A stretch of DNA of 64,000 nt. Source: an uncultured Mycobacterium sp. GTDB lineage: Bacteria > Actinomycetota > Actinomycetes > Mycobacteriales > Mycobacteriaceae. The DNA lies in NCBI GenBank assembly GCA_900078375.1, contig FLQS01000025.1, positions 16,479-80,478 on the forward strand. The letters run 5' to 3'. The notes below the pieces were generated by a model. The model was given only the letters and a program-made list of their open reading frames with translations. It was not told the DNA's origin and searched no databases. Shown piece after piece: positions 8,588 through 17,695 of the stretch. Position numbers and translations under genes: made by a program. The stretch's first letter is position 1. The number at the start of each line of letters is the position of its first letter.

Positions 8588-9487
8588 CTAGCCGGGTCCG
8601 TCGCTGGCCGCGGCGAGCAACGGAACCAGCACGTCACCGACGGGCGTGCCCAACCCGTGCCCGGCGGCCTTGCGCACGATGACGTTGTTGCGGATGTCCC
8701 ATTCCAGCCGGCGACGCGCTTCGGCGTCGGTGAGCATCGACGTGGTCAGATCCTCGGGTGCGGCGGCGAACATGTCGGTCACCTCGTCGATGACGGAATC
8801 GGGCAGCCGAGCGCCCTCCGCGCGGGCCACGGCCAGGCACTCGGCCAGGTAGCGCCGCGCAAGAGCCGCAATGTCGGGGCGGCGGAACATCCCGGACCGC
8901 CGTCGGGCCAACACCATGAAGCCGGCCAGCGCGTTGAACAAAAGCTTGCGCCACGCCTCAGTCCTGAAGTCGGGCTCGAGCTCGACGATCATCCCCGCCG
9001 GACGCAGCACCGCCGCAAGGGTTTCCGCGTCCGCGCTGTCGGGCAGCACCAGACGCGCTTCGGTGCGCAGCCGCACCCAGCCGTCCGGCTGCAGCTCCGC
9101 CGAGAACCACACCACGGCGGGCACGATATGCGCCGACGGGCTGAAACGGCCGACCCGCTCGATCTGTTCGACACCGTTCTGCAGGACGCAGACAATCGTG
9201 TGGTCGTCGCACAGGCGGTGCAGCCAGCCGGCCGCCTGCTCGTTCTGGGAATCCTTGACCGCCAGGAACACCAGGTCGACGGGGCCTGCGACGCCATCCG
9301 GGTCGGTCAGCACCGGGCCGGGCACCACAATCGGCTGCTTGTCGTCAGGCCGGACCTCGATCTGATCGCGCGGGGTGTGCCCGCACACTGTCACCGAATG
9401 GCCCGCGGCGTGCAGCAGTGCGGCGACCGTAGAACCGATCGCGCCGGGACCGACAAGTGCTATCGAGGTGCCCACCGCTCCCAACAT
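8588..9487 (-). CDS. 2-dehydropantoate 2-reductase-like (PanE/ApbA family)
   Basis: 299 residues from the ATG at 9487; the open frame extends upstream into the divergent acetyltransferase and is rejected. The NADP-binding loop GPGAIG is at residues 13-18, and the catalytic-lysine and Asn pattern KLLFNALAGF is in the C-terminal helical domain, as in ketopantoate reductases. The family reduces 2-dehydropantoate to pantoate in pantothenate synthesis, but mycobacteria carry several paralogues with unknown alpha-keto acid substrates, so the precise role is open. Divergent from an acetyltransferase with 15 bp between start codons. Confidence 0.8.
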   Translation of the reverse strand: MLGAVGTSIALVGPGAIGSTVAALLHAAGHSVTVCGHTPRDQIEVRPDDKQPIVVPGPVLTDPDGVAGPVDLVFLAVKDSQNEQAAGWLHRLCDDHTIVCVLQNGVEQIERVGRFSPSAHIVPAVVWFSAELQPDGWVRLRTEARLVLPDSADAETLAAVLRPAGMIVELEPDFRTEAWRKLLFNALAGFMVLARRRSGMFRRPDIAALARRYLAECLAVARAEGARLPDSVIDEVTDMFAAAPEDLTTSMLTDAEARRRLEWDIRNNVIVRKAAGHGLGTPVGDVLVPLLAAASDGPG

Positions 9488-9502
9488 ACTTACGGTGGCT
9501 GG

Positions 9503-9961
9503 ATGACCGAACCGTCGTTGCGCCGGGCGATACCGTCCGATGCCGCGTCCATCGCTGAACTCGCCGAACGGGCCTACGAGAAGTACGTCGAGCGCATCGG
9601 GCGCAGGCCCGCGCCGATGGACGCCGACTACGCGGCGCTCATCGACAGCGCGAATGTGTGGGTCCTGACGCGCGACGGCCACCTGGTCGGGAGCTTGGTC
9701 ACGATCGTGAATGACGACCATCTGCTGTTGGATTCGATCGCCGTCGCACCCGATGCGCAGGGCAGCGGATACGGGGCACTACTGCTTCGCCGCACTGACG
9801 ACGACGCGCACGACGCCGGCCTGACCGAGGTTCGCCTTTATACGAATGCCGCAATGACCGAGAACATCGCGATGTATCCGCGCTACGGCTACGTCGAAAC
9901 CCATCGGGGCGGGCAGGACGGCTTCCGCCGGGTGTTCTTCAGCAAGCGCCTAGACAACTAA
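9503..9961 (+). CDS. GNAT-family N-acetyltransferase
   Basis: 152 residues from the ATG at 9503. The acetyl-CoA pyrophosphate loop is seen as APDAQGSGYGALLL (Q-x-x-G-x-G type), following the VNDDHLLLDSIAV strand, and the late strand motif NIAMYPRYGYVETHR matches motif B of GNAT enzymes. The substrate (amine, amino acid or antibiotic) cannot be read. Divergent from the PanE-like gene; its stop overlaps the convergent secreted-protein gene by 4 bp. Confidence 0.85.
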   Translation: MTEPSLRRAIPSDAASIAELAERAYEKYVERIGRRPAPMDADYAALIDSANVWVLTRDGHLVGSLVTIVNDDHLLLDSIAVAPDAQGSGYGALLLRRTDDDAHDAGLTEVRLYTNAAMTENIAMYPRYGYVETHRGGQDGFRRVFFSKRLDN

Positions 9962-10395
9962 GAGGACCACTTGGATAGGTAGCACTGCGGGCTGTACGGA
10001 GCGTCTTGCGCGATCGCGACCTGGCCGTCGATAGACACCTCACAATGCGCGTTCGGGGCGGCCTGCCCGCCATGCGTGGTGCTGCCGACCTGCAGGAACG
10101 CCCACTGCGGATCCGCGAGAGTGGTCTGGAAAACCCACGGCGCATCCGGCGACACGGTGATGGTCTCGCGCTTCATGAACGCATCGGAGTTCGCGTTGAA
10201 GGCGTCCTTGCTGGGCGGCTGGGCCGTCAGATAGCTGATCGTGAAGTCGTACGTGCCACCCGTCGCGAGCGTGTAGGTCACCTGGTGCCCGGGCGCCGGA
10301 TCAGCGTTCGACACCGCGTGAGTGGCCGCAACACCGGCAGCCGCCATCACCAGCGCCGCCCCAACCCTTGCTGTCACTTTTCGCATATGGCCCAT
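9958..10395 (-). CDS. Secreted protein, Rv2576c-like
   Basis: About 145 residues from ATG 10395 (ATG 10386 is equally possible). An N-terminal Sec signal is clear: MRK, then ALVMAAAGVAATHAVSNA with a probable cleavage before DPAPG. The mature part is beta-rich (HQVTYTLATGGTYDFTISYL) and has two cysteines (CEVSIDG and QCYLSKW) that could form a disulfide, reminiscent of the small beta-sandwich of MmpS-type proteins. Gene position suggests orthology to M. tuberculosis Rv2576c, annotated as a membrane or secreted protein. Function unknown. Confidence 0.75.
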   Translation of the reverse strand: MGHMRKVTARVGAALVMAAAGVAATHAVSNADPAPGHQVTYTLATGGTYDFTISYLTAQPPSKDAFNANSDAFMKRETITVSPDAPWVFQTTLADPQWAFLQVGSTTHGGQAAPNAHCEVSIDGQVAIAQDAPYSPQCYLSKWSS

Positions 10396-10462
10396 ATCGG
10401 CCACGCTACCGACATCGTTACCCGTGTCGGCGCCTGGTCGCGCACAGCGAATGAATAGCAGG

Positions 10463-10478
10463 TTAACGAGTTCGTCAC
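10463..10478. promoter_or_regulatory. Candidate GlnR site upstream of urtA
   Basis: The stretch GTTAACGAGTTCGTCAC at 10463-10478 fits the AC-N9-AC pattern described for mycobacterial GlnR (AC at 10466-10467 and 10477-10478). It lies about 120 bp upstream of the urea transporter operon, a known type of GlnR target under nitrogen limitation. A short motif such as this also occurs by chance, so confidence is moderate. Confidence 0.45.
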
Positions 10479-10599
10479 ATACAGATATCTCACAGAAACT
10501 TATCCGCTCTAACGTCCGGGTCGACACCAACCGTGGGTTCGGGGGCCATCAGGTCTGTCGAGGCCCAATGCTTGTCATTCCCAACATGAAAGGGCCTCT

Positions 10600-11862
10600 A
10601 TGCACCTCCGGCGTTCCGCTCTGAATCGATCGGCATTGGCCGCGACAAGCCTGATGGTGACGGCCGGTCTCGTGCTGTCCGGCTGCGGCAGCAAGGCGAG
10701 CGAGACTGACACAGCGAAGTCCGATTCGTGCGTGGACACCTCCGGGTCGACTATCAAGGTGGGTTCGCTGAACTCGCTGTCGGGCACCATGGCGATCTCC
10801 GAGGTCACCGTCCGCGACGCCATCAAACTCGCCGTCGACGAGATCAACGGCAAGGGCGGTGTGCTGGGCAAGCAGATCCAGGTCGTCGGCGAAGACGGCG
10901 CCTCTGACCCCGCCGTGTTCGCCCAGAAAGCCGAGAAGCTGATCAAGGACGACTGCGTCGCCGCGGTGTTCGGCGGGTGGACCTCGTCGAGCCGCAAGGC
11001 CATGCTGCCGGTCTTCGAGAGCAACAACTCGCTGCTGTACTACCCCGTGCAGTACGAGGGCCTGGAATCGTCGAAGAACATCTTCTACACCGGCGCCACC
11101 ACCAACCAGCAGATCGTGCCGGCCCTGGACTTCCTCAAGGAGAAGGGGCTCAAGACGCTGTACCTGGTAGGCAGCGACTACGTGTTCCCGCAGACCGCCA
11201 ACCGCATCATCAAGGCGTACGCGGCGGCCAACGGTATCGAGATCAAGGGCGAGGACTACACACCGCTGGGCTCGACGGACTTCTCCACCATCGTCAACAA
11301 GGTCCGTGCCGCAGGCGCCGACGCGGTCTTCAACACCCTCAACGGTGACTCCAACGTGGCGTTCTTCAAGGAGTACACCAACGCCGGATTGACCGCGCAG
11401 AAGATGCCGGTGGTCTCGGTGTCGATCGCCGAAGAAGAGGTGCAGGGCATCGGCGCGCAGAACATCGTCGACCAGCTGACGGCGTGGAACTACTACCAGA
11501 CGGTGGACAACCCGGCGAACAAGGCGTTCGTGGCCGCCTACAAGGCCAAGTACGGCCAGAACAAGCCGACGTCGGATCCGATGGAGGCCGCTTATGTCTC
11601 GGTCTACCTGTGGAAGAACACCGTCGAAAAAGCGAAAGCCTTTGACACCAAGGCAATTCAGGACAACGCGGGTGGCGTCACGTTCGACGCGCCGGAGGGC
11701 CTGGTCACCATCGACGGCGAGAACCACCACATCACCAAGACCGCGCGGATCGGCGAGATCCATCCCGACGGACTGATCTATACGATCTGGGAATCCCCCG
11801 GTCCGATCACCCCGGACCCGTACCTGAAGTCCTACCCCTGGGCCAAGGGCCTGTCGGGCTGA
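10600..11862 (+). CDS. urtA: Urea ABC transporter substrate-binding lipoprotein UrtA
   Basis: 420 residues. The signal peptide ends in lipobox LSGC with the lipidated Cys at residue 29. The mature protein is a type I periplasmic-binding fold of the Leu/Ile/Val class, with UrtA-specific segments GGWTSSSRKAMLPVFE, LLYYPVQYEGLE and AYVSVYLWKNTVEKA. It would capture urea (or short amides) outside the membrane and deliver it to UrtBC. First gene of urtABCDE; a GlnR-like site lies upstream. No urease genes are in the window. Confidence 0.93.
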   Translation: MHLRRSALNRSALAATSLMVTAGLVLSGCGSKASETDTAKSDSCVDTSGSTIKVGSLNSLSGTMAISEVTVRDAIKLAVDEINGKGGVLGKQIQVVGEDGASDPAVFAQKAEKLIKDDCVAAVFGGWTSSSRKAMLPVFESNNSLLYYPVQYEGLESSKNIFYTGATTNQQIVPALDFLKEKGLKTLYLVGSDYVFPQTANRIIKAYAAANGIEIKGEDYTPLGSTDFSTIVNKVRAAGADAVFNTLNGDSNVAFFKEYTNAGLTAQKMPVVSVSIAEEEVQGIGAQNIVDQLTAWNYYQTVDNPANKAFVAAYKAKYGQNKPTSDPMEAAYVSVYLWKNTVEKAKAFDTKAIQDNAGGVTFDAPEGLVTIDGENHHITKTARIGEIHPDGLIYTIWESPGPITPDPYLKSYPWAKGLSG

Positions 11863-11896
11863 CCCGGGCGAGCGAATCGACGGGAACTGGCACAGC

Positions 11897-12781
11897 ATGG
11901 AAGTCCTTGTCGGACAGCTGGCGACAGGATTGAGCCTCGGCTCGATCCTGTTGCTGGCCGCATTGGGGCTGTCGCTGACGTTCGGCCAGATGGGCGTCAT
12001 CAACATGGCGCACGGCGAATTCATCATGGTCGGCTGCTACACGGCCTACGTGGTGCAGAAAGTGATCTCGAATGCCGGTGCATCACTGCTGGTTTCGCTG
12101 GTGGTGGGATTCGTCGTCGGCGGCCTGCTCGGGGTACTGCTGGAAGTCACACTGATCCAGCGGATGTACGACCGTCCGCTGGACACGCTGTTAGTGACGT
12201 TCGGCGTCGGGCTGATCCTGCAGCAGGCCGCACGCAGCATCTTCGGCGCGCCCGCCGTCAATGTCACCGCGCCGACGTGGCTGTCCGGAGGTCTCGAGAT
12301 CCTCGGGGCGGTGGTGCCCAAGACCCGCGTCTTCATCCTCGTGCTGGCGGTGGTCTGCGTCGCCGTGCTGGCCGCGGTACTCAAGCTCAGCCCGATGGGC
12401 CGGCGCATCCGGGCTGTCGTCCAGAACCGGGATCTGGCTGAAACGAGCGGCATTTCGAGCCGCAGGACCGATATCACCACGTTCTTCATCGGTTCGGGAC
12501 TGGCCAGCGTGGCCGGTGTGGCGCTCACCCTGATCGGATCGACGAGTTCCACCATCGGCCAGAGCTATCTGATCGACGCGTTCCTGGTGGTCGTGGTCGG
12601 CGGACTCGGTCAGATCAAGGGCACGGTGATCGCCGCGTTCGCACTCGGGTTGATGAACTCCTTCATCGAGTACAGCACCACCGCGTCGCTGGCGAAGGTC
12701 ATCGTGTTCGTGGTCATCGTGATCTTCCTGCAGGCGCGCCCGCAAGGCTTGTTCACGGTGCGGACAAGGAGTTTGGTATGA
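11897..12781 (+). CDS. urtB: Urea ABC transporter permease UrtB
   Basis: 294 residues, about eight transmembrane helices, LivH-like permease. Diagnostic segments are LGLSLTFGQMGVINMAHGEF near residues 25-45 and the cytoplasmic coupling loop GRRIRAVVQNRDLAETSGI around residue 175. Forms the membrane channel with UrtC. Its stop overlaps the urtC start in an ATGA. The start at 11897 lies 34 bp after urtA. Confidence 0.92.
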   Translation: MEVLVGQLATGLSLGSILLLAALGLSLTFGQMGVINMAHGEFIMVGCYTAYVVQKVISNAGASLLVSLVVGFVVGGLLGVLLEVTLIQRMYDRPLDTLLVTFGVGLILQQAARSIFGAPAVNVTAPTWLSGGLEILGAVVPKTRVFILVLAVVCVAVLAAVLKLSPMGRRIRAVVQNRDLAETSGISSRRTDITTFFIGSGLASVAGVALTLIGSTSSTIGQSYLIDAFLVVVVGGLGQIKGTVIAAFALGLMNSFIEYSTTASLAKVIVFVVIVIFLQARPQGLFTVRTRSLV

Positions 12782-13902
12782 GGAGCGCCAGAGGACGCTG
12801 GCAGGCCCATGCCCTTCCGATGGCCGGTTTCGCGGTCGCCGCCATCGTGCTGTTCGGGGTGGCACCGGCGCTGCTGTCCAGCTTCCGGCTCGGTCTGCTC
12901 GGCCAATACCTGTGCTATGCGATCGTGGCCGCCGGTATCGGGCTGGCGTGGGGCCGCGGTGGCATGCTCACGTTGGGCCAGGGCGTGTTCTTCGGGCTGG
13001 GCGCCTACATGATGGGCATGCACCTCAAGATCGCCGACGCCGAAGTCCGCAAGCAGGCGGTCCCGGACTTCATGCAGATCGCGGGAATTCCTGCGCTGCC
13101 GTCCTATTGGGAGCCGTTCTCATCGGCGGCATTCACGCTTGCGGCGATCGTCGTGGTCCCGACAGGGATCGCGGCGCTGCTCGGGCTCGGAGTGTTCAAG
13201 CGCCGGGTCAAGGGTGCGTACTTCGCGATCCTGTCCCAAGCACTGGCGGCGGCACTGGCCATCCTGCTCGTCGGCCAGGCGACGTTGGGTGGCAGCAACG
13301 GACTCAACGGCTTTCGCACCTTCTTCGGGTTCAAGCTGTCCGATCCGGTGAACCGGCAGATGCTGTACTTCATCGCCGCGGGCACCCTGCTCGTGGTCGT
13401 CGCGGTGGTGCGCCAGTTGATGCAGAGCCGCTACGGCGAACTTCTCGTCGCGGTCCGCGACGGCGAGGAGCGCGTGCGGTTCCTTGGCTATGACCCGGCC
13501 AACATCAAGGTCGTCGCCTACACCACCGCAGCGCTGTTCGCCAGCATCGCCGGTGCCCTGTTCGCCCCCATCATCGGTTTCATCACCCCGGCTCAGGTCG
13601 GCGTCGTGCCGTCCATTGCCTTCTTGATCGGTGTCGCGATCGGCGGGCGAACCACGCTGCTCGGCCCGATCCTGGGCGCCGTCGGTGTGGCCTGGGCGCA
13701 AACGGCGTTCTCCGAACGCTTTCCGTCGGGCTGGACCTACGCCCAGGGCTTGCTGTTCATCGTCGTCGTCGGCTTCTTCCCCGCCGGGTTCGCCGGTCTC
13801 GGGGCACTGTTCCGCCGGCGCCGCCGCACCAAGGCCGCCGCCACGCCCAGCAGCGAACCCGATCGGCGAACCGAGTCCGAACCGGTGGGAGCGACACCAT
13901 GA
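12778..13902 (+). CDS. urtC: Urea ABC transporter permease UrtC
   Basis: 374 residues, LivM-like permease with about ten membrane helices. GIGLAWGRGGMLTLGQGVFF near residues 50-75 and the conserved RDGEERVRFLGYDPANIKV coupling region near residue 220 are typical of UrtC. A basic, hydrophilic C-terminal tail (RRRRRTKAAATPSSEPDRR) extends into the cytoplasm. Overlaps urtB and urtD by 4 bp each (ATGA), indicating translational coupling. Confidence 0.92.
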   Translation: MRSARGRWQAHALPMAGFAVAAIVLFGVAPALLSSFRLGLLGQYLCYAIVAAGIGLAWGRGGMLTLGQGVFFGLGAYMMGMHLKIADAEVRKQAVPDFMQIAGIPALPSYWEPFSSAAFTLAAIVVVPTGIAALLGLGVFKRRVKGAYFAILSQALAAALAILLVGQATLGGSNGLNGFRTFFGFKLSDPVNRQMLYFIAAGTLLVVVAVVRQLMQSRYGELLVAVRDGEERVRFLGYDPANIKVVAYTTAALFASIAGALFAPIIGFITPAQVGVVPSIAFLIGVAIGGRTTLLGPILGAVGVAWAQTAFSERFPSGWTYAQGLLFIVVVGFFPAGFAGLGALFRRRRRTKAAATPSSEPDRRTESEPVGATP

Positions 13903-14720
13903 CCGAACTCGCCGAACCGGTAGCCGGCGGCAATGTCGGCATGGGCACCCAGTACCTCGAAGTCCGCGGTCTCACGGTCGATTTCGATGGATTCAAGGCT
14001 GTCAACGAGGTCGACCTGACGCTGTTCCAAGGCGATCTGCGATTCCTGATCGGCCCCAACGGGGCCGGTAAGACCACCGTCATCGACGCGATCACCGGTC
14101 TGGTGCCCGCCACCGGCTCGGTCGACAAGTCCGGCGTGGATCTGCTGGGCAAGAAGGTCCACCAGATCGCCCGGCTCGGCGTCGGCCGAACCTTTCAGAC
14201 CGCCAGCGTGTTCGAGCAGCTGACCGTGCTGCAGAACCTCGACATCGCCGCCGGAGCGAGCCGGTCCTGGTTGACCCTGCTGCGCCGGCGCAAAGCGGTG
14301 TTGCCCGCCATCGAGGAGGCGCTCGAGACGATCGGGCTCACCGACCTCGCCGATCGGCCGGCGGGCATCCTGGCGCACGGCCAGAAGCAGTGGCTGGAGA
14401 TCGGCATGTTGCTGGTGCAGAACGCCGACGTGCTGCTACTCGACGAACCGGTCGCCGGGATGAGCGGCGAGGAACGCGAAGAGACCGGAAACCTGTTGCG
14501 CCGCATCGGTTCCTCGCGCACCGTCGTTGTCGTCGAACATGACATGGATTTCATGAGGGCGTTCGCCACCTCCGTCACGGTGCTGGCCCGCGGCCAGGTG
14601 ATCGCCGAAGGGTCGGTCGCCGAGGTGCAGGCCAACCCCAAGGTGCAGGAGGTCTATCTGGGCACTGCGGCGGCGGGCGCGGATGGAATTCCGGACGAAC
14701 TGATCGAGGAGACCTCGTAA
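13899..14720 (+). CDS. urtD: Urea ABC transporter ATPase UrtD
   Basis: 273 residues. Walker A GPNGAGKTT is at residues 52-60, a Q-loop lies in RTFQTASVFEQL, the signature region is HGQKQWLEIGM rather than canonical LSGGQ, as is usual for UrtD, and Walker B is VLLLDEPVAGM followed by the switch histidine in VVEHDMDFM. Supplies ATP hydrolysis for urea import together with UrtE. Ends by overlapping the urtE start by one base (TAATG). Confidence 0.93.
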   Translation: MTELAEPVAGGNVGMGTQYLEVRGLTVDFDGFKAVNEVDLTLFQGDLRFLIGPNGAGKTTVIDAITGLVPATGSVDKSGVDLLGKKVHQIARLGVGRTFQTASVFEQLTVLQNLDIAAGASRSWLTLLRRRKAVLPAIEEALETIGLTDLADRPAGILAHGQKQWLEIGMLLVQNADVLLLDEPVAGMSGEEREETGNLLRRIGSSRTVVVVEHDMDFMRAFATSVTVLARGQVIAEGSVAEVQANPKVQEVYLGTAAAGADGIPDELIEETS

Positions 14721-15412
14721 TGCTGCAACTCGTCGATGTCCGGACCGGATACGGACGTTCGCAGGTCATCCACGGTGTCAGCGTCGAGGTGCCCTCCGAC
14801 GGGGTGGCCGCGGTGATGGGGCACAACGGTGCCGGCAAGACGACCCTGCTGCGTGCGGCGGTCGGCCTGTTGAAATGCAGTGCGGGCAAGGTGCTGCTGC
14901 ACGGCGACGACGTGACCAAGATGCGGCCCAGCGCCCGCGTGGCGCGCGGGCTGGCGTACGTGCCGCAGGGCCAGCAGTCCTTCGGCCAGCTGACCACCGC
15001 GGAGAATCTTCAGGTCGTCGCCGACGGCCGCAAGAACGGCAAGCAGCTAATCGACGAACAGCTCGACCTGTTCCCCGCGCTCAAGGAATTGCTGACACGC
15101 CGAGCCGGTCTGCTCTCCGGCGGTCAGCGCCAGCAGCTGGCGATCGCGCGGGCACTGATCACCAGCCCGAAGATCCTGATCCTCGACGAACCCACCGAGG
15201 GCATTCAGCCGTCGGTGGTCGCCGAGATCGAGGCGGCGATCACCGCGCTGACCCGCCGCGGTGATCTCGGCGTGCTGCTGGTCGAGCAGCACATCGGCTT
15301 CGCGCTGGAATCGGCACAGCAGTACTACATCCTGGAAGCCGGCCGAGTCACCTCCAGCGGGACCGGCGGATCGGCGTCGGAGGCCGACGTGCGGGCGGCA
15401 ATGGCTATCTAG
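14720..15412 (+). CDS. urtE: Urea ABC transporter ATPase UrtE
   Basis: 230 residues. Walker A GHNGAGKTT at residues 34-42, Q-loop YVPQGQQSFGQLT, signature LSGGQRQQLAIARAL, Walker B ILILDEPTEGIQPS and switch histidine LLVEQHIGFAL. LivF-type ATPase, partner of UrtD. Last gene of the operon; the next gene begins 22 bp downstream but has an unrelated product. Confidence 0.93.
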   Translation: MLQLVDVRTGYGRSQVIHGVSVEVPSDGVAAVMGHNGAGKTTLLRAAVGLLKCSAGKVLLHGDDVTKMRPSARVARGLAYVPQGQQSFGQLTTAENLQVVADGRKNGKQLIDEQLDLFPALKELLTRRAGLLSGGQRQQLAIARALITSPKILILDEPTEGIQPSVVAEIEAAITALTRRGDLGVLLVEQHIGFALESAQQYYILEAGRVTSSGTGGSASEADVRAAMAI

Positions 15413-15434
15413 CGGCTATCTCTAGACTCACCGC

Positions 15435-15944
15435 ATGCCCCGCATCCTGCGTGAGGTCGGCGGTTTGGTGATCGCCGAGGACGGCCCGCTGCTGCTGGTC
15501 GTCGACCGGGGCAACGGTCCACCCGCGGTGCTGGCTTTCGTGACCGGTGTGGTGACGCTGGTCTTCGGCGGATTCAGTGCGGTCAGCCTCGTGGCGGCTG
15601 GGCCCGCGGGGTTAGGTATCGGGTTTCTAACCGCCGGGTTGGCAGCTGCGGCGGTGACGGTGGCAGTGGTACGGCGCATCCGGCGCACGCGGTCGATCCC
15701 GGTGAGCGACTACCGTCCGGTGGCGGTGTTCGACCGGGCCGCCCAGGTCTACCGCGATGCCGACGGTCGTGTCGTGGCCGCGCTGAACACGGTCACCTTC
15801 CACCGCCGGCTGCAGTTGGGATCCAGTTCGCCCAAGCTGGTGGCTGAGACGCCGTCGGGTTCCCATGTGCTGTTGCGGGGCAACCCGTTCACCGGCGGAC
15901 TGGGTGATCTCGACAGCGTGCTCACCGCCGCGGTCGCGATCTAG
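15435..15944 (+). CDS. Two-helix membrane protein of unknown function
   Basis: 169 residues. Residues about 29-50 and 57-78 form two transmembrane helices (AVLAFVTGVVTLVFGGFSAV and GLGIGFLTAGLAAAAVTVAV), followed by an arginine-rich cytoplasmic border and a soluble C-terminal half with strands such as YRPVAVFDRAAQVYRDADG. I do not recognise a family. It follows urtE closely, so it may be read through from the operon, but nothing links it to urea transport. Confidence 0.72.
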   Translation: MPRILREVGGLVIAEDGPLLLVVDRGNGPPAVLAFVTGVVTLVFGGFSAVSLVAAGPAGLGIGFLTAGLAAAAVTVAVVRRIRRTRSIPVSDYRPVAVFDRAAQVYRDADGRVVAALNTVTFHRRLQLGSSSPKLVAETPSGSHVLLRGNPFTGGLGDLDSVLTAAVAI

Positions 15945-16007
15945 ACTTGTCGAGTGAACTGGGTCACGGCAGTGAACGAAATTCCCCTGCGGCGCGTCCC
16001 CAATTAA

Positions 16008-17090
16008 ATGACCAACCGTCCACGCTGGGGCGTGAATACCGCTGTGAGCCGTCGATCGATTCTGGTCGGAGTTGGCGCGGTCGGCGCCTTTCTCGCCGTC
16101 GACCTCGGCGCCGTCGCCTACGCCAATAAATGGATCGGATCCGACGGTGCCCGCAAGGTATTTCTGGACGGATTCCGGACGGTCAACGGACCTCAGCTCG
16201 GCTTCCGCAAGAACCACGCCAAGGGCGTCGTCGTCAACGGCTACTTCGAAAGCAACGGCAAAGCCCGGGATCTCAGTCGCGCCGCGGTGTTCCTGCCGGG
16301 CCGGGTTCCCGTCGTCGGCCGCTTCTCGCTCGCCGGCGGTGATGCCCACGCGCCCGACACCCCCGGCGCGGCCCGCGGCCTCGGCCTGACTTTCGGATTT
16401 CCCGACAGCTGGCAATGGCGGACGGCGATGCTGAATCTTCCGGTTTTCCCTGACAATTCGCCGCGCGGATTCTACGACCGGCTGCTCGCGTCGAAGATCG
16501 TGCCGGGCACCGGGAAACCGGACCCGGCGGTGATGAACGCTTTCCTGGCCGCCCACCCCGAGACCGCCGCCGCGATGGCCATCATCAAGAAGCAGCCACC
16601 AACGATCGGATTCGGCGACAGCACATTTCGCAGCCTGAACACCTTCTACTTCGTCGACAACGCCGGCGCCCGCACGCCGGTGCGCTGGTCACTCGTGCCG
16701 CAACAGACGACCGCACCGGCCCCGCGATCCGGTGACACCAACAGTTTGTTCGACGCCCTGATTCGCCAACTGCGCGGCGGGCCGTTGCGGTGGCACCTGC
16801 TGATCACAATCGCCGAGCCCGGCGATCCGCTGACCGACGCCACCCTCCCATGGCCCGCCGACCGGCACAGCATCGATATCGGCCTGCTCACGCTGACCGG
16901 AGTGGCGACCGAAGCCCCCGGCAATGCCCGCGATATCAACTTCGATCCGCTGATGTTGCCCGAAGGTATCGAACCGTCCGATGACCCGTTACTGTCCGCT
17001 CGGTCTGACATCTACGCGGCGTCGTACCGGCAGCGCACCGGCGAGCCGAAGTCGCCACCGCCGGTGCAGGTATCGGAGGTCGGCGCATGA
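16008..17090 (+). CDS. Catalase-family peroxidase with Tat-type signal (SrpA-like)
   Basis: 360 residues. An N-terminal twin-arginine segment SRRSILVGVG (Arg15, Arg16) precedes a hydrophobic stretch, so the protein is probably exported folded with haem bound. The distal catalytic histidine is in KNHAKG (His70), the middle shows GRFSLAGGD, and the C-terminal RSDIYAASYRQR supplies the RxxxY proximal haem tyrosine. At 360 residues it is a small catalase-like peroxidase, not a full monofunctional catalase. It overlaps by 4 bp the cytochrome b561 gene, the likely membrane electron donor. Confidence 0.87.
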   Translation: MTNRPRWGVNTAVSRRSILVGVGAVGAFLAVDLGAVAYANKWIGSDGARKVFLDGFRTVNGPQLGFRKNHAKGVVVNGYFESNGKARDLSRAAVFLPGRVPVVGRFSLAGGDAHAPDTPGAARGLGLTFGFPDSWQWRTAMLNLPVFPDNSPRGFYDRLLASKIVPGTGKPDPAVMNAFLAAHPETAAAMAIIKKQPPTIGFGDSTFRSLNTFYFVDNAGARTPVRWSLVPQQTTAPAPRSGDTNSLFDALIRQLRGGPLRWHLLITIAEPGDPLTDATLPWPADRHSIDIGLLTLTGVATEAPGNARDINFDPLMLPEGIEPSDDPLLSARSDIYAASYRQRTGEPKSPPPVQVSEVGA

Positions 17091-17659
17091 CGACCGTCGA
17101 CCGCTATCCGGTGCGCACCCGGGTACTGCACTGGCTGACCGCAGCCCTGGTATTCAGCGCCTTGCTCATCGGGTTCGTGATGGTGAATTCGCTCGGCAGC
17201 TACGGCGCCCTGGTGGGCGTGCACATGACGCTGGGGGTGCTGATCCTGTTTGTCGTGGTCGTCCGGGCGGCCAATCGCTTCACCCACCGCACGCCGCGAC
17301 TGCCGGACACCGTGGGCTCTGTCGAGCACCTGTTGGTGGTCGGCTCCGAGATCGGGCTGTACGCCCTCATGCTGGCCCAGCCGCTGGTCGGCTGGGCGAT
17401 GGTGTCAGCGGGCGGGCGGCCCGTCGTCGTCTTCGACTGGCTTCGGCTCCCGCGCATCGCGCCGTTCGACGCCGACCTGTACTTCGTGCTGCGGCAGGCA
17501 CACTCCGTATTCGCCTACCTGCTCGTCGCGGCGATCGCCGCGCACGTGTCGGCGGTCCTGCTGCACACCCTCACCTTGGGCGACCGGATGCTGAGCCGGA
17601 TGACGTTCGGCGCCCGCCGCACCGCGACCGACGTCAATGCCGCACCGCAGGCGGACTGA
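17087..17659 (+). CDS. Cytochrome b561-family membrane protein
   Basis: 190 residues with four transmembrane helices. Candidate haem histidines sit in VLHWLTAAL (His15), GVHMTLGVL (His46), RQAHSVFAY and AAHVSAVLLH, the usual pattern for diheme b561/YodB proteins. Translationally coupled to the catalase-like peroxidase (ATGA overlap); together they probably form an extracytoplasmic peroxide-reducing system fed by quinol. The pairing itself is visible in sequence, the electron flow is inferred. Confidence 0.87.
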   Translation: MTTVDRYPVRTRVLHWLTAALVFSALLIGFVMVNSLGSYGALVGVHMTLGVLILFVVVVRAANRFTHRTPRLPDTVGSVEHLLVVGSEIGLYALMLAQPLVGWAMVSAGGRPVVVFDWLRLPRIAPFDADLYFVLRQAHSVFAYLLVAAIAAHVSAVLLHTLTLGDRMLSRMTFGARRTATDVNAAPQAD

Positions 17660-17695
17660 GCAGGCATCATGGCTGTCAACTGACGGGAGCTCCTG

